IMG/VR virus record: IMGVR_UViG_3300027971_000070
Span: 1-48,660 of that record
DNA length: 48,660 bases
From: a virus
Direction: 5' to 3' (one strand)
Part shown: in pieces, positions 1 to 8,379 of the stretch
Layout: every line of letters begins with the position of its first letter
Numbering within the stretch: the first letter of the stretch is position 1
Translations under genes and position numbers: made by a program
The notes under the pieces: model-generated
The model's database searches: none
What the model was told of the DNA's origin: nothing
The model's input: only the letters and a program-made list of their open reading frames with translations

Positions 1-150
1 ATAAATTCCCCGATTGTTTCCAGATGGAGCGAATGTTTCAGAGTAGTATCCTCTAATCCCTACCAGCGCAACACGATCTTCAATTCCCGCACGGATAACC
101 ATTGCAAGGGTTTTTTCCTTCGCCTGCTGCGGTCTGGAATTAGGAACCAT
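1..150 (-). CDS. Lysis-cluster protein, C-terminus cut by window edge
   Basis: Reads from an ATG at 150-148 with no stop before base 1, giving 50 residues. It begins MVPNSRPQQAKEK and contains IEDRVALVGIRGYY followed by NNRGIY. I recall similar N-termini in uncharacterised podovirus proteins close to holins, but assign no activity. Its ATG overlaps the TAA of the next gene upstream (TAATG), so it is translationally coupled to the small membrane-protein genes and probably belongs to the lysis cassette. A cell-wall hydrolase role is possible but not shown by any motif in this fragment. Confidence 0.6.
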   Translation of the reverse strand, partial: MVPNSRPQQAKEKTLAMVIRAGIEDRVALVGIRGYYSETFAPSGNNRGIY

Positions 151-320
151 TACCCTTTACGAACTACATTGATAAGTCCTACGAGGCCGAGTCCTGCTAC
201 AATAATGGACTCTTGAAGTTCTGGCTCAAGTTTAACTCCGATTGCTGTAGCGATCAGAATCAATCCGCGCCATGTGCTGTTCTCTGATAGTCGTTCTAGT
301 AGTATATTTACGATTTTCAT
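150..320 (-). CDS. Small membrane protein of the lysis cassette (holin-like)
   Basis: A 56-residue protein, too short for a standard ORF cutoff. It begins MKIVNILLERLSENSTWRG and has two hydrophobic stretches, around residues 18-27 and 38-52, ending VVRKG. The size, the basic tail and the position between a lipoprotein and the truncated lysis gene suggest a holin or holin accessory in the inner membrane. The start overlaps the upstream stop (ATGA) and its own stop overlaps the next ATG (TAATG). The holin assignment rests on context and hydrophobicity, not on a recognised family signature. Confidence 0.6.
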   Translation of the reverse strand: MKIVNILLERLSENSTWRGLILIATAIGVKLEPELQESIIVAGLGLVGLINVVRKG

Positions 321-475
321 TTTTTTGTTCCTTTCGGTTCGGGTAGTTCATAAGTGAACATCCCATAGTCTGTCTTCAGCGAAATTCCAATCGTCTCACA
401 ACCTGTCATAAATGCAAGCGTAAGGAATGCGAATGAGATTACAATCATTACAAGTGCAATTTTTTTTGGTTTCAT
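317..475 (-). CDS. Small lipoprotein, outer spanin candidate
   Basis: A 52-residue protein with a basic start (MKPKK), a hydrophobic signal segment (residues 6-22) and a lipobox-like end, FMTGC, that puts the lipidated cysteine near residue 26. The short mature part ends in PEPKGTKK. A tiny lipoprotein between two membrane-protein genes in a lysis cassette fits the Rz1-type outer spanin. No separate inner spanin was recognised, so a unimolecular or non-spanin role remains possible. It overlaps both neighbours by four bases. Confidence 0.55.
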   Translation of the reverse strand: MKPKKIALVMIVISFAFLTLAFMTGCETIGISLKTDYGMFTYELPEPKGTKK

Positions 476-654
476 TTGTTTTTATTCCAGTTACGAACGA
501 TAACAATAAGCGATCCAATTCCAACTGCGATACCAACAAGAAGAGAAACGATGCGTAGCCATGCCTCAACTTCTGGAAGCAATGAAATTCCAACAGATGT
601 TGCCGTAGCAAGAACTCCTGCCATGCCTGCGTTAAATGAGTGTGTATCCATCAT
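472..654 (-). CDS. Probable holin
   Basis: A 60-residue protein with two predicted membrane segments (about residues 8-27 and 33-53) and a polar, basic end (RNWNKNK). Class II holins have this two-helix hairpin layout, and the next genes downstream encode a lipoprotein and another small membrane protein, so a lysis role is likely. The start lies in the same frame as, and downstream of, a TGA-interrupted reading frame (655-804) with no other stop between them. The alternative is therefore an N-terminally longer ancestral fusion. Confidence 0.65.
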   Translation of the reverse strand: MMDTHSFNAGMAGVLATATSVGISLLPEVEAWLRIVSLLVGIAVGIGSLIVIVRNWNKNK

Positions 655-804
655 TCTTGTTCTTCTATGCGTTGAGTAGTCAATTTCACTTTCAAGTCTA
701 ATCTCTATATTTTCTGGAAGCTCAAATGGAGTTACGCCATCTCATAGGATTACATTTTCAATGTATCCTTCGTCCTTGTTAATTAAAACATATCGTTGAG
801 ACAT
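655..804 (-). pseudogene. Small tail-type gene interrupted by in-frame TGA
   Basis: From the ATG at 804-802 the frame reads MSQRYVLINKDEGYIENVIL, then TGA at 744-742, then DGVTPFELPENIEIRLE, and continues openly into the holin frame at 654. The pattern ENVIL-x-DGV usually carries tryptophan at x in small phage tail-associated proteins, so a TGG to TGA change is the simplest reading. TGA is an ordinary stop elsewhere in the window (many ATGA overlaps), so a general code change is unlikely. It may be a nonsense mutation, a sequencing error, or readthrough. Confidence 0.45.
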
Positions 805-805
805 A

Positions 806-2425
806 TTAGAAGTAAGTTGTTACGATGACAATTCCAGCAATTCCATCTCCGCCAGCACCAGAGTTGCCAACACCATCAGTTGCCGCCCCGCCACCTCCAC
901 CTCCACCGCCGTAGAGTCCACCCGCTGCGCCAGACACTCCATTTCCTGTTGTAGATCCATTTCCTCCACCGCCACCTTGACCAAGTGCAGTTATCAAACC
1001 ATGTGGAGTTGGTGAAGATGGAGATGACCCTCCACCTGCTGCACCTTGGTTAGTTGCGTTAACAAATCCACCGTTTGATGCGTTAAATGTTGTGTTGTCT
1101 GCCTTAATTCCGCCGCCGCCGCCACCCCCAGAAATAAATGTTGCTCCGACAGCATTTGTAGATGACGATGACCCGCCGCCAGTTCCGCCAGCACCGCCAG
1201 TAAATTGTCCTGTTCCACCAACACCACCTGCGGCAGTTGTTGCAGTTCCACCATTCCCCCCACTTCCTCCACGACCACGGAAAATTCCAAAAGTGGAGTC
1301 GCCTCCATCTGCGCCTATGACTCCATTTGCAGAGTTAGTTGCTTGCGATGCACCCCCAAGTCCTCCTGCACCAGTAACAACAGAAACAGTTGCAGGTGCA
1401 TTTGGAAGCGTAGATGCGTCAATTTGGGTAATAGTAATTCCTGCACCGCCGCCGCCTCCACCTCCAGATCGAACCGTAGAGGTTGCGCCTTTGCGTCCAG
1501 ACCCGCCACCACCGCCACCACCGACGATTTGAACTTCAACAGCTTTTGCTCCTGTTGGTTTAGTCCAAGTTCCACTTGTTGTGAAAATCTGAACATCAGC
1601 AGGTATTCCAGCAGCAGCAACAGTTTGAATAGAGCCATTGCTAAATTTAATACCAGTCGAATCAACTGACAACCCAACAGTTGCGTCAGGAGCAATCCCA
1701 ACTCCAACTTTGCCAGCAGATGAGACAACAAATGGCGTTGCATCTGGATTTGGAGAATCTTCAATTCGGAGTGATTCGCCAGAACCTTCCTGTGTAACGC
1801 GAAGCATTACAGATGCACTTGTTCCAGTGATAATTTGCGGTTGAGTAAATGTTTTTGTCGCAGTTATTGTTTGAGAAGTATCAGTTAAAACAACATTTGC
1901 TGGGCTTACTCCCGTTGCACCTGTTGCGCCGACTCCAGATGCTCCTGTAGCACCTGTGCTTCCTTGCGTTCCAACGCCCGTTGCTCCTGTTGATCCGTCA
2001 ATTCCAGCAGTTCCCGTTGCGCCAGTTGCGCCAAGTAAACCCGTTGCGCCAGTTGCACCAGTAGGACCACTTGCTCCTATTCCAGTAGCTCCGGTAGCTC
2101 CATCAATACCAGTTGCGCCTGTAGAGCCTTGATTGCCTTGAACACCTGTAGAACCAGTTGCTCCCGTGACTCCAATCCCCGTAGCTCCTGTAGGACCGCC
2201 GCTCGGCCCTGTTGCGCCAATCAACCCAGTAGCTCCCGTTGCTCCTCCACCCGGCCCAATCGGGCCTTGGATTCCAGTTGCACCTTGCAAGCCCGTTGCT
2301 CCACTTGCCCCGCTTGCACCAATAGATTTTTGAGCAAAACAAGCAGAATGCGCTGCGCTTATCGCGCTTTCTTTTGCAGACCTTGCGTATGACGCTACAA
2401 TAATAGTTTCGTTGCAACAACTCAT
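806..2425 (-). CDS. Collagen-like and glycine-rich tail fibre adhesin
   Basis: A 539-residue fibre. After a 30-residue head it carries a run of Gly-x-y triplets (GATGATG type, about residues 35-170), which in phages form trimeric collagen-like shafts. Next comes a module with [19 protein letters not shown] and GSIQT (about 230-275). The C-terminal half starts with a [20 protein letters not shown] strand pattern followed by many polyglycine blocks. That arrangement matches glycine-rich phage adhesin tips, whose exposed loops bind receptors. The DNA is repetitive and C-rich on the plus strand. The palindrome at 2432-2447 lies seven bases before the ATG, and there is no Shine-Dalgarno sequence. 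Confidence 0.8.
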   Translation of the reverse strand: MSCCNETIIVASYARSAKESAISAAHSACFAQKSIGASGASGATGLQGATGIQGPIGPGGGATGATGLIGATGPSGGPTGATGIGVTGATGSTGVQGNQGSTGATGIDGATGATGIGASGPTGATGATGLLGATGATGTAGIDGSTGATGVGTQGSTGATGASGVGATGATGVSPANVVLTDTSQTITATKTFTQPQIITGTSASVMLRVTQEGSGESLRIEDSPNPDATPFVVSSAGKVGVGIAPDATVGLSVDSTGIKFSNGSIQTVAAAGIPADVQIFTTSGTWTKPTGAKAVEVQIVGGGGGGGSGRKGATSTVRSGGGGGGGAGITITQIDASTLPNAPATVSVVTGAGGLGGASQATNSANGVIGADGGDSTFGIFRGRGGSGGNGGTATTAAGGVGGTGQFTGGAGGTGGGSSSSTNAVGATFISGGGGGGGIKADNTTFNASNGGFVNATNQGAAGGGSSPSSPTPHGLITALGQGGGGGNGSTTGNGVSGAAGGLYGGGGGGGGAATDGVGNSGAGGDGIAGIVIVTTYF

Positions 2426-2431
2426 AGTGAT

Positions 2432-2447
2432 TTATCGTTTACGATAA
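2432..2447. repeat. 16-bp palindrome, copy 1
   Basis: TTATCGTTTACGATAA, exact match to TTATCGKWWMCGATAA. Intergenic, seven bases before the collagen-like fibre ATG. Confidence 0.9.
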
Positions 2448-2870
2448 TGTTATTCCAAGTTCTTGATATGCCTCAATAACAGTTTCGTTAAATGAAAATG
2501 GCGCAGTCCCCCAGTTTTCTTTTGGTTGATTGCTCTGCACATACTCTCCAAGAATTGCATTCGTCCATGCTTTTACTGCATTAAGTTTTTCAGAAGATTT
2601 TCCTTCAGCAGTAAGTGAAGCATAAAGATCAAGCAAAGTTACCAATTGCGTAGCTCCGTATCCTTCTTTTGTTAACCATTGCTCTGCGTTATACAGAGTA
2701 GGAGGAATTGGCGCAACTACCCATTCTCCATCCACCCAATTACATTGTTGCGTTTCTGGATTGAATGGTGGTTGCGGAGCGAGAACCCAGCCTTTGCGCT
2801 CAAGGTTGGCGATGATTGCAAGATCGGTTTCGGAGCGGAGTTCTTTGTCAAGAGTCAGATATGTTTTCAT
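2439..2870 (-). CDS. Tail fibre-associated protein, possible assembly chaperone
   Basis: Start chosen at the internal Met (MKTYLTLDKEL), giving 143 residues. The longer form would overlap the upstream gene. The protein has a CNWVDGEWVVAP segment (about residues 42-53) and a helical C-terminal half ending QELGITLS. Trp-rich proteins of this size next to fibre genes are often fibre chaperones or attachment-site proteins, but no family was recognised with certainty. Its stop codon lies in the intergenic palindrome region that precedes the collagen-like fibre gene. Confidence 0.6.
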   Translation of the reverse strand: MKTYLTLDKELRSETDLAIIANLERKGWVLAPQPPFNPETQQCNWVDGEWVVAPIPPTLYNAEQWLTKEGYGATQLVTLLDLYASLTAEGKSSEKLNAVKAWTNAILGEYVQSNQPKENWGTAPFSFNETVIEAYQELGITLS

Positions 2871-2875
2871 GTTTT

Positions 2876-3595
2876 TTATGAGCAAGCGATTTTGAAGGAA
2901 AATGCAGAGGCGTGTTCAAGACGCTTGCGAAGCGGATTGCTAACATCGGCGGGGATGGCGACAACTTGGCTGATCGCTCCGTCAAATTTTACATTTTGTG
3001 CGTCTCCACAAATCCCTCGTCTGTCGGCACTATCACCAGCATATCGACTTCCTGTTGTAGTTGTTTCATTCGCTCCATTCGTCCATACGGTAGTAGACGA
3101 ATTTGATGTGGCTGTGCTGGCTGGTTTGGCTGTGCAAATGCGCCACACATTTTCAATGCTCTGACCGCTATCTGTGGGCACATGCCCCCAATTTTCCGAT
3201 CCTGCGCCAAATCCTGCGGCATACATCATGTTGAAATTTGCGGTGAAAGGTGGACAGAAAGTGGCTATTGGTGGATAGTTTGCTTTATTCGTATCACTTG
3301 TCCTTGTGGCAACTGCCAAAAAAAGGCTGGGGGCTACTGTGATGCTAATTGAGTGAGTCAATGTGTCTGCTACGCCGGATGTTGAGAACCTTAATGTTGG
3401 AGAATTATTATTGCCGCCTGTTGATTCAAATGTGGGGCGACTCGCGCTTGTGGATTGTGTGGCATTATTACTACCGACACGATTTGTCCAAGTATCTACG
3501 CCTGCGCCATTGGCAACAGCAATGCCATAACGCGCATCAAAAGCGGCGGTGGCTCCTGTATGTGCTGGATTAAAATGTCTTTGCCGTGCTCTCAT
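2876..3595 (-). CDS. Tail protein with lectin/LamG-like fold candidate
   Basis: A 239-residue protein rich in Ser, Thr, Asn and Gly with beta-strand periodicity. The opening (AFDARYGIAVANGAGVDTW, then RVGSNNATQST and RPTFES) resembles concanavalin A/laminin G-like jelly-roll domains common in phage tail and bacterial surface proteins, which bind glycans. It lies between two fibre genes, and its start overlaps the stop of the next gene at 3595. I infer a carbohydrate-binding tail component. No catalytic motif was seen. Confidence 0.6.
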   Translation of the reverse strand: MRARQRHFNPAHTGATAAFDARYGIAVANGAGVDTWTNRVGSNNATQSTSASRPTFESTGGNNNSPTLRFSTSGVADTLTHSISITVAPSLFLAVATRTSDTNKANYPPIATFCPPFTANFNMMYAAGFGAGSENWGHVPTDSGQSIENVWRICTAKPASTATSNSSTTVWTNGANETTTTGSRYAGDSADRRGICGDAQNVKFDGAISQVVAIPADVSNPLRKRLEHASAFSFKIACS

Positions 3596-5355
3596 TAGTT
3601 GAAGACGATTTCGATGCCGAGGAGTCGGGCATCGACGGCTAGTGTATCTCCACCAGCGGCAGCGTCACGATAAATTTGAAAAAGAATTGGTTGATTTGCT
3701 GCTGGGGTTCCAGCGATAGTAATAGCACTTGTTGCAGATGTAACGTGCATACTATTTGTTGTAATAAGCGTGTCAGTTACTGTTTGTGCTGTTCCAAATG
3801 CTTGGTCAAGACTGACGGCATCAGCGTATGCTCGTCCTTGCAACCCCCAAACAACCGCGCCAGTTCCAGTAGAAGAAGTCCAATAAAACCTTCCTGTAAT
3901 CGTTGAATTATTGTAATTGTTTGGAAGTATGGTTAGAGCCTGTGCAAATTCATTGGTTGCTGGATCAAACAACAACTCATCGTAATTTGTAAGGTTTGTT
4001 GCAAGTTCACGCGAATCAACTCCACATCCAGTAGTAGTGCGAGGAATCCAAGCAGAAGCGGGAATCCATATATTTGTTGATCCGTTAATTTTATTGTTAA
4101 ATGTAGTCCAATCCGTAGAAGTAAGAAATCCTTTAGTGCTTCCGCTTGCTGCCTGCCCATTAGTATAGTCAATGCTAACTACTCCGCTTGTTGCATTAAA
4201 ATCAGAAGCGGTAAATGCTGCCGCTCCTTTTGTTGTTCCATCTGCTACTGCATCTGCAATGCTGATTGCGGGAGTTGCCCCGCCAGATGATGCTATTGGC
4301 GAAGTTCCAGTAACTGATGTTACTGTGCCTCCACCACTTGCGGTAGTTTGTATCGTGCCATCGTTGAATTTAACTCCAGTCGAATCCAATTTTAACCCAA
4401 CAGTAGCGTCTGCTACTGTATTAACTCCAATTTTTTCTGCATTGATAACACTGAAATAGTCAACTGCATTTAAATTTGTTCCCGTGAAAGTTGAATTTGC
4501 TTTATCGTAAACAAGATTAAGAATACTGTAATTTCCACCCAAGCTCACTCGCTCGACATTAGTTCCCGCTGAGTTTAGCACAAAACTATTTGCCAGCGTA
4601 ATGTTGGTTCCTGCACTTGCAGTGACTGCATTTGTTGTTGGTGCTGCTGCAAAAATAGCACAACCATCAAATTGAAGTCCTCCAACAGTTACACTCGGAG
4701 AAATAACTTGGAAACAGTCTTTGATTAAAACATTTGCCGCCGCATTTGATACTGCTACCGCCCAACATTTGTTTCCCACAATTGAAACACTTCCTGCGCC
4801 AGTAATTTGAACTCCTGCCGTGCATTGCAATTCACTGTTGATAATCTCAACATAGTTTGTACCAGACTTAATAACCCTTGTATCAACAGTACAGTTTGAG
4901 ATGTATGTATTGCCTGACCCAGTAATTGTCAGGTTGCTCATCTTTAAGCCAGAAACGCGAGCGGCAGCATTTAGTGTCAGCGTTCCAGTTAAAAGCGTGT
5001 TTGCACCTGTCAACTCAGACGTTGCAATTGTAGTGTTAGTAGATGTAACGGTTGGACTTTCGGTGTATCCACCCGGATGAACAATGACAGTATTCTTTCC
5101 AGCACCAACCAATGTGAGTGCTTTGGTAATTGTTAAAACTGGATTTAGTAGCGTTCCGTCTCCAGTTGTATCGTTGCCATCCTTGCTAACATGGATTTCC
5201 AAACTATAAACTGGATTAACAGAAATAGTTCCAGATGTTGTAATGGTTCCACCAGTCAGTCCTGTGCCTGCTGTAATGCTGGTAACTGTTCCAGCCCCGC
5301 CGCCACCACCTGCAATATCTAATTTACCTGTAAATGGATTGAATTTATATGCCAT
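3595..5355 (-). CDS. Tail fibre / tailspike-like protein
   Basis: A 586-residue protein starting MAYKFNPFTGKLDIAGGGGG, a common fibre N-terminus. Residues 50-270 show right-handed beta-helix-like repeats (VSKDGNDTTGDGTLLNPVLT then many short V/I/N/T repeats), typical of spikes. Residues about 305-345 repeat the module seen in the collagen-like fibre (VADATVGLKLDSTG, GTIQT). Residues 345-430 carry the widespread segment IDYTNGQAASGSTKGFLTS. The C-terminal 150 residues form a separate beta-rich domain with no recognised catalytic residues. Likely a receptor-binding or spike protein. Confidence 0.75.
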   Translation of the reverse strand: MAYKFNPFTGKLDIAGGGGGAGTVTSITAGTGLTGGTITTSGTISVNPVYSLEIHVSKDGNDTTGDGTLLNPVLTITKALTLVGAGKNTVIVHPGGYTESPTVTSTNTTIATSELTGANTLLTGTLTLNAAARVSGLKMSNLTITGSGNTYISNCTVDTRVIKSGTNYVEIINSELQCTAGVQITGAGSVSIVGNKCWAVAVSNAAANVLIKDCFQVISPSVTVGGLQFDGCAIFAAAPTTNAVTASAGTNITLANSFVLNSAGTNVERVSLGGNYSILNLVYDKANSTFTGTNLNAVDYFSVINAEKIGVNTVADATVGLKLDSTGVKFNDGTIQTTASGGGTVTSVTGTSPIASSGGATPAISIADAVADGTTKGAAAFTASDFNATSGVVSIDYTNGQAASGSTKGFLTSTDWTTFNNKINGSTNIWIPASAWIPRTTTGCGVDSRELATNLTNYDELLFDPATNEFAQALTILPNNYNNSTITGRFYWTSSTGTGAVVWGLQGRAYADAVSLDQAFGTAQTVTDTLITTNSMHVTSATSAITIAGTPAANQPILFQIYRDAAAGGDTLAVDARLLGIEIVFN

Positions 5356-5356
5356 A

Positions 5357-5623
5357 CTATGGGTAAGTGATTGTTACTTTTACCAAGTTTGTGTCGTTTA
5401 CTGTTGGAGGCTGAGTAGCATACTCAAGCGTTAGCGTAGCCACTAAGACTCCTGCATTTTTATATAGAACAGTCGCAATATTATTTGTGGCCCCATAGTA
5501 GGTGATGTCAATCCTGTCATATGGAGGAATGTCAAATCCAGTAACTTGTTTCAATTGCTCGTAGATATTGAAATTCTGTTGATCTGGAGTTAGATTGGTA
5601 AAGCAGGGTTGAGTGAGTGCCAT
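5357..5623 (-). CDS. Hypothetical small virion-region protein
   Basis: An 88-residue protein starting MALTQPCFTNLTPDQQNFNI and ending in a beta-rich segment (VLVATLTLEYATQPPTV, LVKVTITYP). It lies directly upstream of the spike gene and is spaced two bases from it. The palindrome at 5630-5645 sits seven bases before the ATG. A baseplate, joining or decoration role is plausible from position only. Confidence 0.6.
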   Translation of the reverse strand: MALTQPCFTNLTPDQQNFNIYEQLKQVTGFDIPPYDRIDITYYGATNNIATVLYKNAGVLVATLTLEYATQPPTVNDTNLVKVTITYP

Positions 5624-5629
5624 AATATT

Positions 5630-5645
5630 TTATCGGTTACGATAA
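5630..5645. repeat. 16-bp palindrome, copy 2
   Basis: TTATCGGTTACGATAA, exact. Fills the gap between two small genes, seven bases before the ATG at 5623. Confidence 0.9.
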
Positions 5646-5912
5646 TTAACCAACTGGTGGAAGAGCAGCAGCAAGAGCTTCGTTAGTAAGGTAGTATTGC
5701 TGATCTTCAGTTTTTTGCACAAAGCAATTTTGAGTAACTGGGGTGAGTTCACCAATCGTTGCGAGTCCAACATAAAATTGGTAGAGTTTAGCAGCATCAG
5801 TTGCTGAGTCGTAGCAACCATAAGAAATTGGAGTAATGCCAGCGGCAGCGGCGATTGTTTGGACGAACGGGTAGGATTTATTGCGGTAGTCGAGAGCGGT
5901 AAAACAAGCCAT
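5646..5912 (-). CDS. Hypothetical small virion-region protein
   Basis: An 88-residue protein starting MACFTALDYRNKSYPFVQT, with Cys at positions 3, 33 and 63 and an alanine-rich end (EALAAALPPVG). Same length as its downstream neighbour but not obviously related to it. The leader is A/T-rich with no Shine-Dalgarno sequence. The position between the fibre block and the head genes suggests a structural role. Function unknown. Confidence 0.6.
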   Translation of the reverse strand: MACFTALDYRNKSYPFVQTIAAAAGITPISYGCYDSATDAAKLYQFYVGLATIGELTPVTQNCFVQKTEDQQYYLTNEALAAALPPVG

Positions 5913-5968
5913 AATTTAGAAAAGGGTAAGGGTGAGGAAGTATTTACTTCCCCACCCAAGGTTGAGGT

Positions 5969-6583
5969 TTAGTAGTAGATACCAACAACGTAAGCGTTCA
6001 CATAGAGCGCACCTACACGTCCGGCAGTATCAGCACCAGAAACAACGTCAACACCAGCGTTAGCATAGGTGAAGGTAGTTGAGTTAACGACAGTAACTTC
6101 AGCCTGCACATCATTGAACGTAGTGTCGGTCATGCTGGCAATCGTGATCGTGTCGCCCGTGGTAAAACCATGAGCAGCACCAGTAACGATTGTAGCAACG
6201 CCCGAAGTGCGAGCGCGGGTAGCCGTAGCTTGGCCGAGTCCAACAGTGGATTTGAGCAAGCGGAGTGAGCGGGAACCAGTGATGACGTAAGGATTGGCGG
6301 CAATCGTAAGGGGATTGTAGCGGCCTTGGTTATCAAGAGCGTCCGTGATGGTCAGCGAGGAAGTGATGTTTTCGCCAGTGGTTCCATTGTCAACGATCAC
6401 AACTGGATCGGTGGCAGTGGTTCCGCGAGCGTAGGCAGTTTCCAGAACGATGCTTGTTGGAAAGAACTTGGTGTCTTCGTCATTAAGAACGAGGAGGTCA
6501 GCGTTTCCAGAAGCGAGGAGGTTAACAGCAATCGGGCCAAACAAGTTGACGCGATCATAAGCGAGTGGTCGTGAATTAGACAT
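5969..6583 (-). CDS. Probable head decoration or minor capsid protein
   Basis: A 204-residue beta-rich protein. The first part (SNSRPLAYDRVNLFGPIAVN) leads into alternating strands. Residues about 125-190 (ATIVTGAAHGFTTGDTITI through FTYANAGVD) match a small domain I have seen repeated in many phage structural proteins. The gene sits directly downstream of the capsid candidate, a usual place for a decoration or stabilising protein. There is no Shine-Dalgarno sequence before the ATG. Confidence 0.6.
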   Translation of the reverse strand: MSNSRPLAYDRVNLFGPIAVNLLASGNADLLVLNDEDTKFFPTSIVLETAYARGTTATDPVVIVDNGTTGENITSSLTITDALDNQGRYNPLTIAANPYVITGSRSLRLLKSTVGLGQATATRARTSGVATIVTGAAHGFTTGDTITIASMTDTTFNDVQAEVTVVNSTTFTYANAGVDVVSGADTAGRVGALYVNAYVVGIYY

Positions 6584-6643
6584 ATTTTGTATTTTATTTA
6601 AGGTTGTGGGGAGAGGCTTGAATAAGCCCCTCCCCTATTTAAC

Positions 6644-8053
6644 TTAGGAAGGCACAACGATGTCACCCACACCAGCGCAGCTATAGCAGTCCTGATTGTT
6701 CTCAGGAACGATGTAGCTCTGAACCTCGCAGCAGGAACCATAAAGGCTCTTGCTCTTAGGCAGGCGATGCAGGAACGAGTGCATGATGGTTGGGTCTTTG
6801 ACTTGTGCAGCGAGACGGAACTGGGCTTGATAGAAGCCCGTTTTGCGCCAGCGGTTGCACTCCCAATCTGGATTCTTCCACTCCCAATCGCCAGCGTAGT
6901 TCTGGGTCATTTGTTGGGCTTGGCCGTATCCAGTCGAGGATGGCATTGTCCATTTGCACATTGCCTTGTTAACCATAGCAACCGAGATACCGAAGTCGGC
7001 ATTGCGGTAAGCGCGGTTAGGAATGTAAGCGCATCCGTTTTCAAGAACAGTCTTGATGTAACGAGGAACGCGAACGAGACGTGCCCATGTCGCAGGGTCA
7101 GCTTCGTTGAAAGCTGCAAGCGATGCGTTGAAGGCAGTGTCAGCGTTGAAACGAGCGGCGTTGATGTCGTAACCGAAGGCGTAGTCACCGATGATACGAT
7201 TGATGCCGAGCTTCAGACGGGTAAGGCGTTCATCGAAGTCCGTGTTAGCATCCCAGTAACCATTGTTGCGCTTGGCTTGGAAGTAAAGCGCACGGCCAAC
7301 TTGAGGATCAGGGATAACGATGTCGAGCAAAGGCTGACCAGTCGCGTCTTGGAGATCAAGACGGAAAGCGTCATCTTCGTCTTGCAGGTCAACGAGTGCA
7401 TCGTCGAGCATATCAAGCGAGAGATAAGCGATCTTGTTGAGGTCGGCGGGAGCCATCTTAACGCGAAGAGCGCAGAGGTCGTAGCCAGCTTCGTTGTTGA
7501 GCGTATGCTCTGGAACGAACCATGCTGCATCGTCAACGAGTCCGCAGTAAGTGCCGTCATCAGTAGTGATGCCCATCCATTTGTGTCCAGAACCACCGAT
7601 GTAGTTGGAACGAAGGAACTCTTCGTGGACGTTCTTGGTGATACGAGCATTTGACTCCTCGAACTGGAGAATCTCTTCAGCGGGGAAGAGGCGATAGAGA
7701 AGGCTCTCAACGCAAATCCAGTCAGTGGTCATCTCTTTACGGAGAAGCTCGAAAGTGTAGCTCTCAGTGCCGGGACGCTGAATGACTTCGGGTTTGCTAT
7801 CGCAAGAATCAGTCTCGCAGTAGGTGTCGGTGATCGTGCGGAAAGGAGCGCAAGGATCGTGGAATCCACGGCCAAAGCGGAATGCTTTCTGTTCGGTTGT
7901 GTGGTTAAGAGGCCATGCTTGCTCCTCGAAACGGGTGAAATATGCAGAGTTGGTGACGAGTTTCTTGACGTAGAGGTCGTTGAAATATTCGCGGCCCTCG
8001 CGGAAGAAACTGTCAATCTCGGCACAACTATTGAAGTAGAGTTGATCGCTCAT
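6644..8053 (-). CDS. Probable major capsid protein
   Basis: 469 residues from the internal Met (MSDQLYFNSCAEIDSFFREG). The upstream in-frame extension is low in quality and reads through the leader. It is assigned as capsid from its place between a coiled-coil scaffold candidate and a decoration candidate, its length, and its mixed alpha/beta composition with a long acidic helix region (YLSLDMLDDALVDLQDEDDAF). A cysteine cluster (DTYCETDSC) and four Cys near the C-terminus are unusual. It follows a strong terminator and a candidate promoter, consistent with high separate expression. Family membership needs a structure or profile search. Confidence 0.6.
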   Translation of the reverse strand: MSDQLYFNSCAEIDSFFREGREYFNDLYVKKLVTNSAYFTRFEEQAWPLNHTTEQKAFRFGRGFHDPCAPFRTITDTYCETDSCDSKPEVIQRPGTESYTFELLRKEMTTDWICVESLLYRLFPAEEILQFEESNARITKNVHEEFLRSNYIGGSGHKWMGITTDDGTYCGLVDDAAWFVPEHTLNNEAGYDLCALRVKMAPADLNKIAYLSLDMLDDALVDLQDEDDAFRLDLQDATGQPLLDIVIPDPQVGRALYFQAKRNNGYWDANTDFDERLTRLKLGINRIIGDYAFGYDINAARFNADTAFNASLAAFNEADPATWARLVRVPRYIKTVLENGCAYIPNRAYRNADFGISVAMVNKAMCKWTMPSSTGYGQAQQMTQNYAGDWEWKNPDWECNRWRKTGFYQAQFRLAAQVKDPTIMHSFLHRLPKSKSLYGSCCEVQSYIVPENNQDCYSCAGVGDIVVPS

Positions 8054-8230
8054 TGATTTATTTGATTTTGGTTTAGTTTTAGTTTTGCACCGCCAACTAT
8101 ACCACAGAGGAATAGCAAGCGAGTGCTTGGTTTCCTCTGCTGGACTCAACCCAGAGTTTCTTCTGTCCAGAAATCGTTTTTCATGCGAGGTCGAAAACTC
8201 GCCAGCCAGAGTGCGGCTGAATCCCTAATT

Positions 8231-8246
8231 TTATCGTAAACGATAA
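8231..8246. repeat. 16-bp palindrome, copy 3
   Basis: TTATCGTAAACGATAA, exact. In the capsid leader, downstream of the candidate promoter. Confidence 0.9.
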
Positions 8247-8270
8247 TTTCGGATTTCTCTTTGATCGGAC

Positions 8271-8297
8271 ATTGCAATCATCTATTTACTATGTCAA
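8271..8297 (-). promoter_or_regulatory. Candidate promoter for capsid operon
   Basis: On the minus strand, a perfect TTGACA (8297-8292), a 15-bp spacer and TGCAAT (8276-8271). The spacer is short, so the -10 call is weak. It lies between the terminator and the capsid gene. Confidence 0.35.
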
Positions 8298-8306
8298 GCG
8301 ATATTT

Positions 8307-8350
8307 TTAAAAAAGTTTGGGGGAGGTAGAAAAGCATAACTACCTCCCCC
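8307..8350 (-). terminator. Rho-independent terminator after scaffold gene
   Basis: Perfect 11-bp stem, GGGGGAGGTAG at 8319-8329 with CTACCTCCCCC at 8340-8350, followed on the minus strand by AAACTTTTTT. It sits 30 bp past the stop at 8380. Confidence 0.85.
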
Positions 8351-8379
8351 GTCTATGACCAGACTCAAGAATGTAAGGC

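Larger units (their letters stand above)
8054..8379 (-). other. Intergenic control region before capsid
   Basis: This 326-bp gap contains, in minus-strand order, the terminator after the scaffold gene (8350-8307), a TTGACA box at 8297-8292, the palindrome at 8246-8231 and a long A-rich untranslated leader up to the capsid ATG at 8053. An open frame extends upstream of the capsid start but shows no protein-like features. Confidence 0.6.

Noticed and set aside
1092-1669. Plus-strand open frames across the collagen/glycine-rich fibre
   Set aside because: Poly-Pro and poly-Cys/Ser shadows of the Gly-x-y repeats on the minus strand.
2090-2320. Short regular repeats considered as CRISPR
   Set aside because: They are coding GATGATG triplets with no spacer structure and no cas genes nearby.
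6767-7654. Long plus-strand frame across the capsid gene
   Set aside because: Antisense shadow. The minus-strand frame has normal composition and context.
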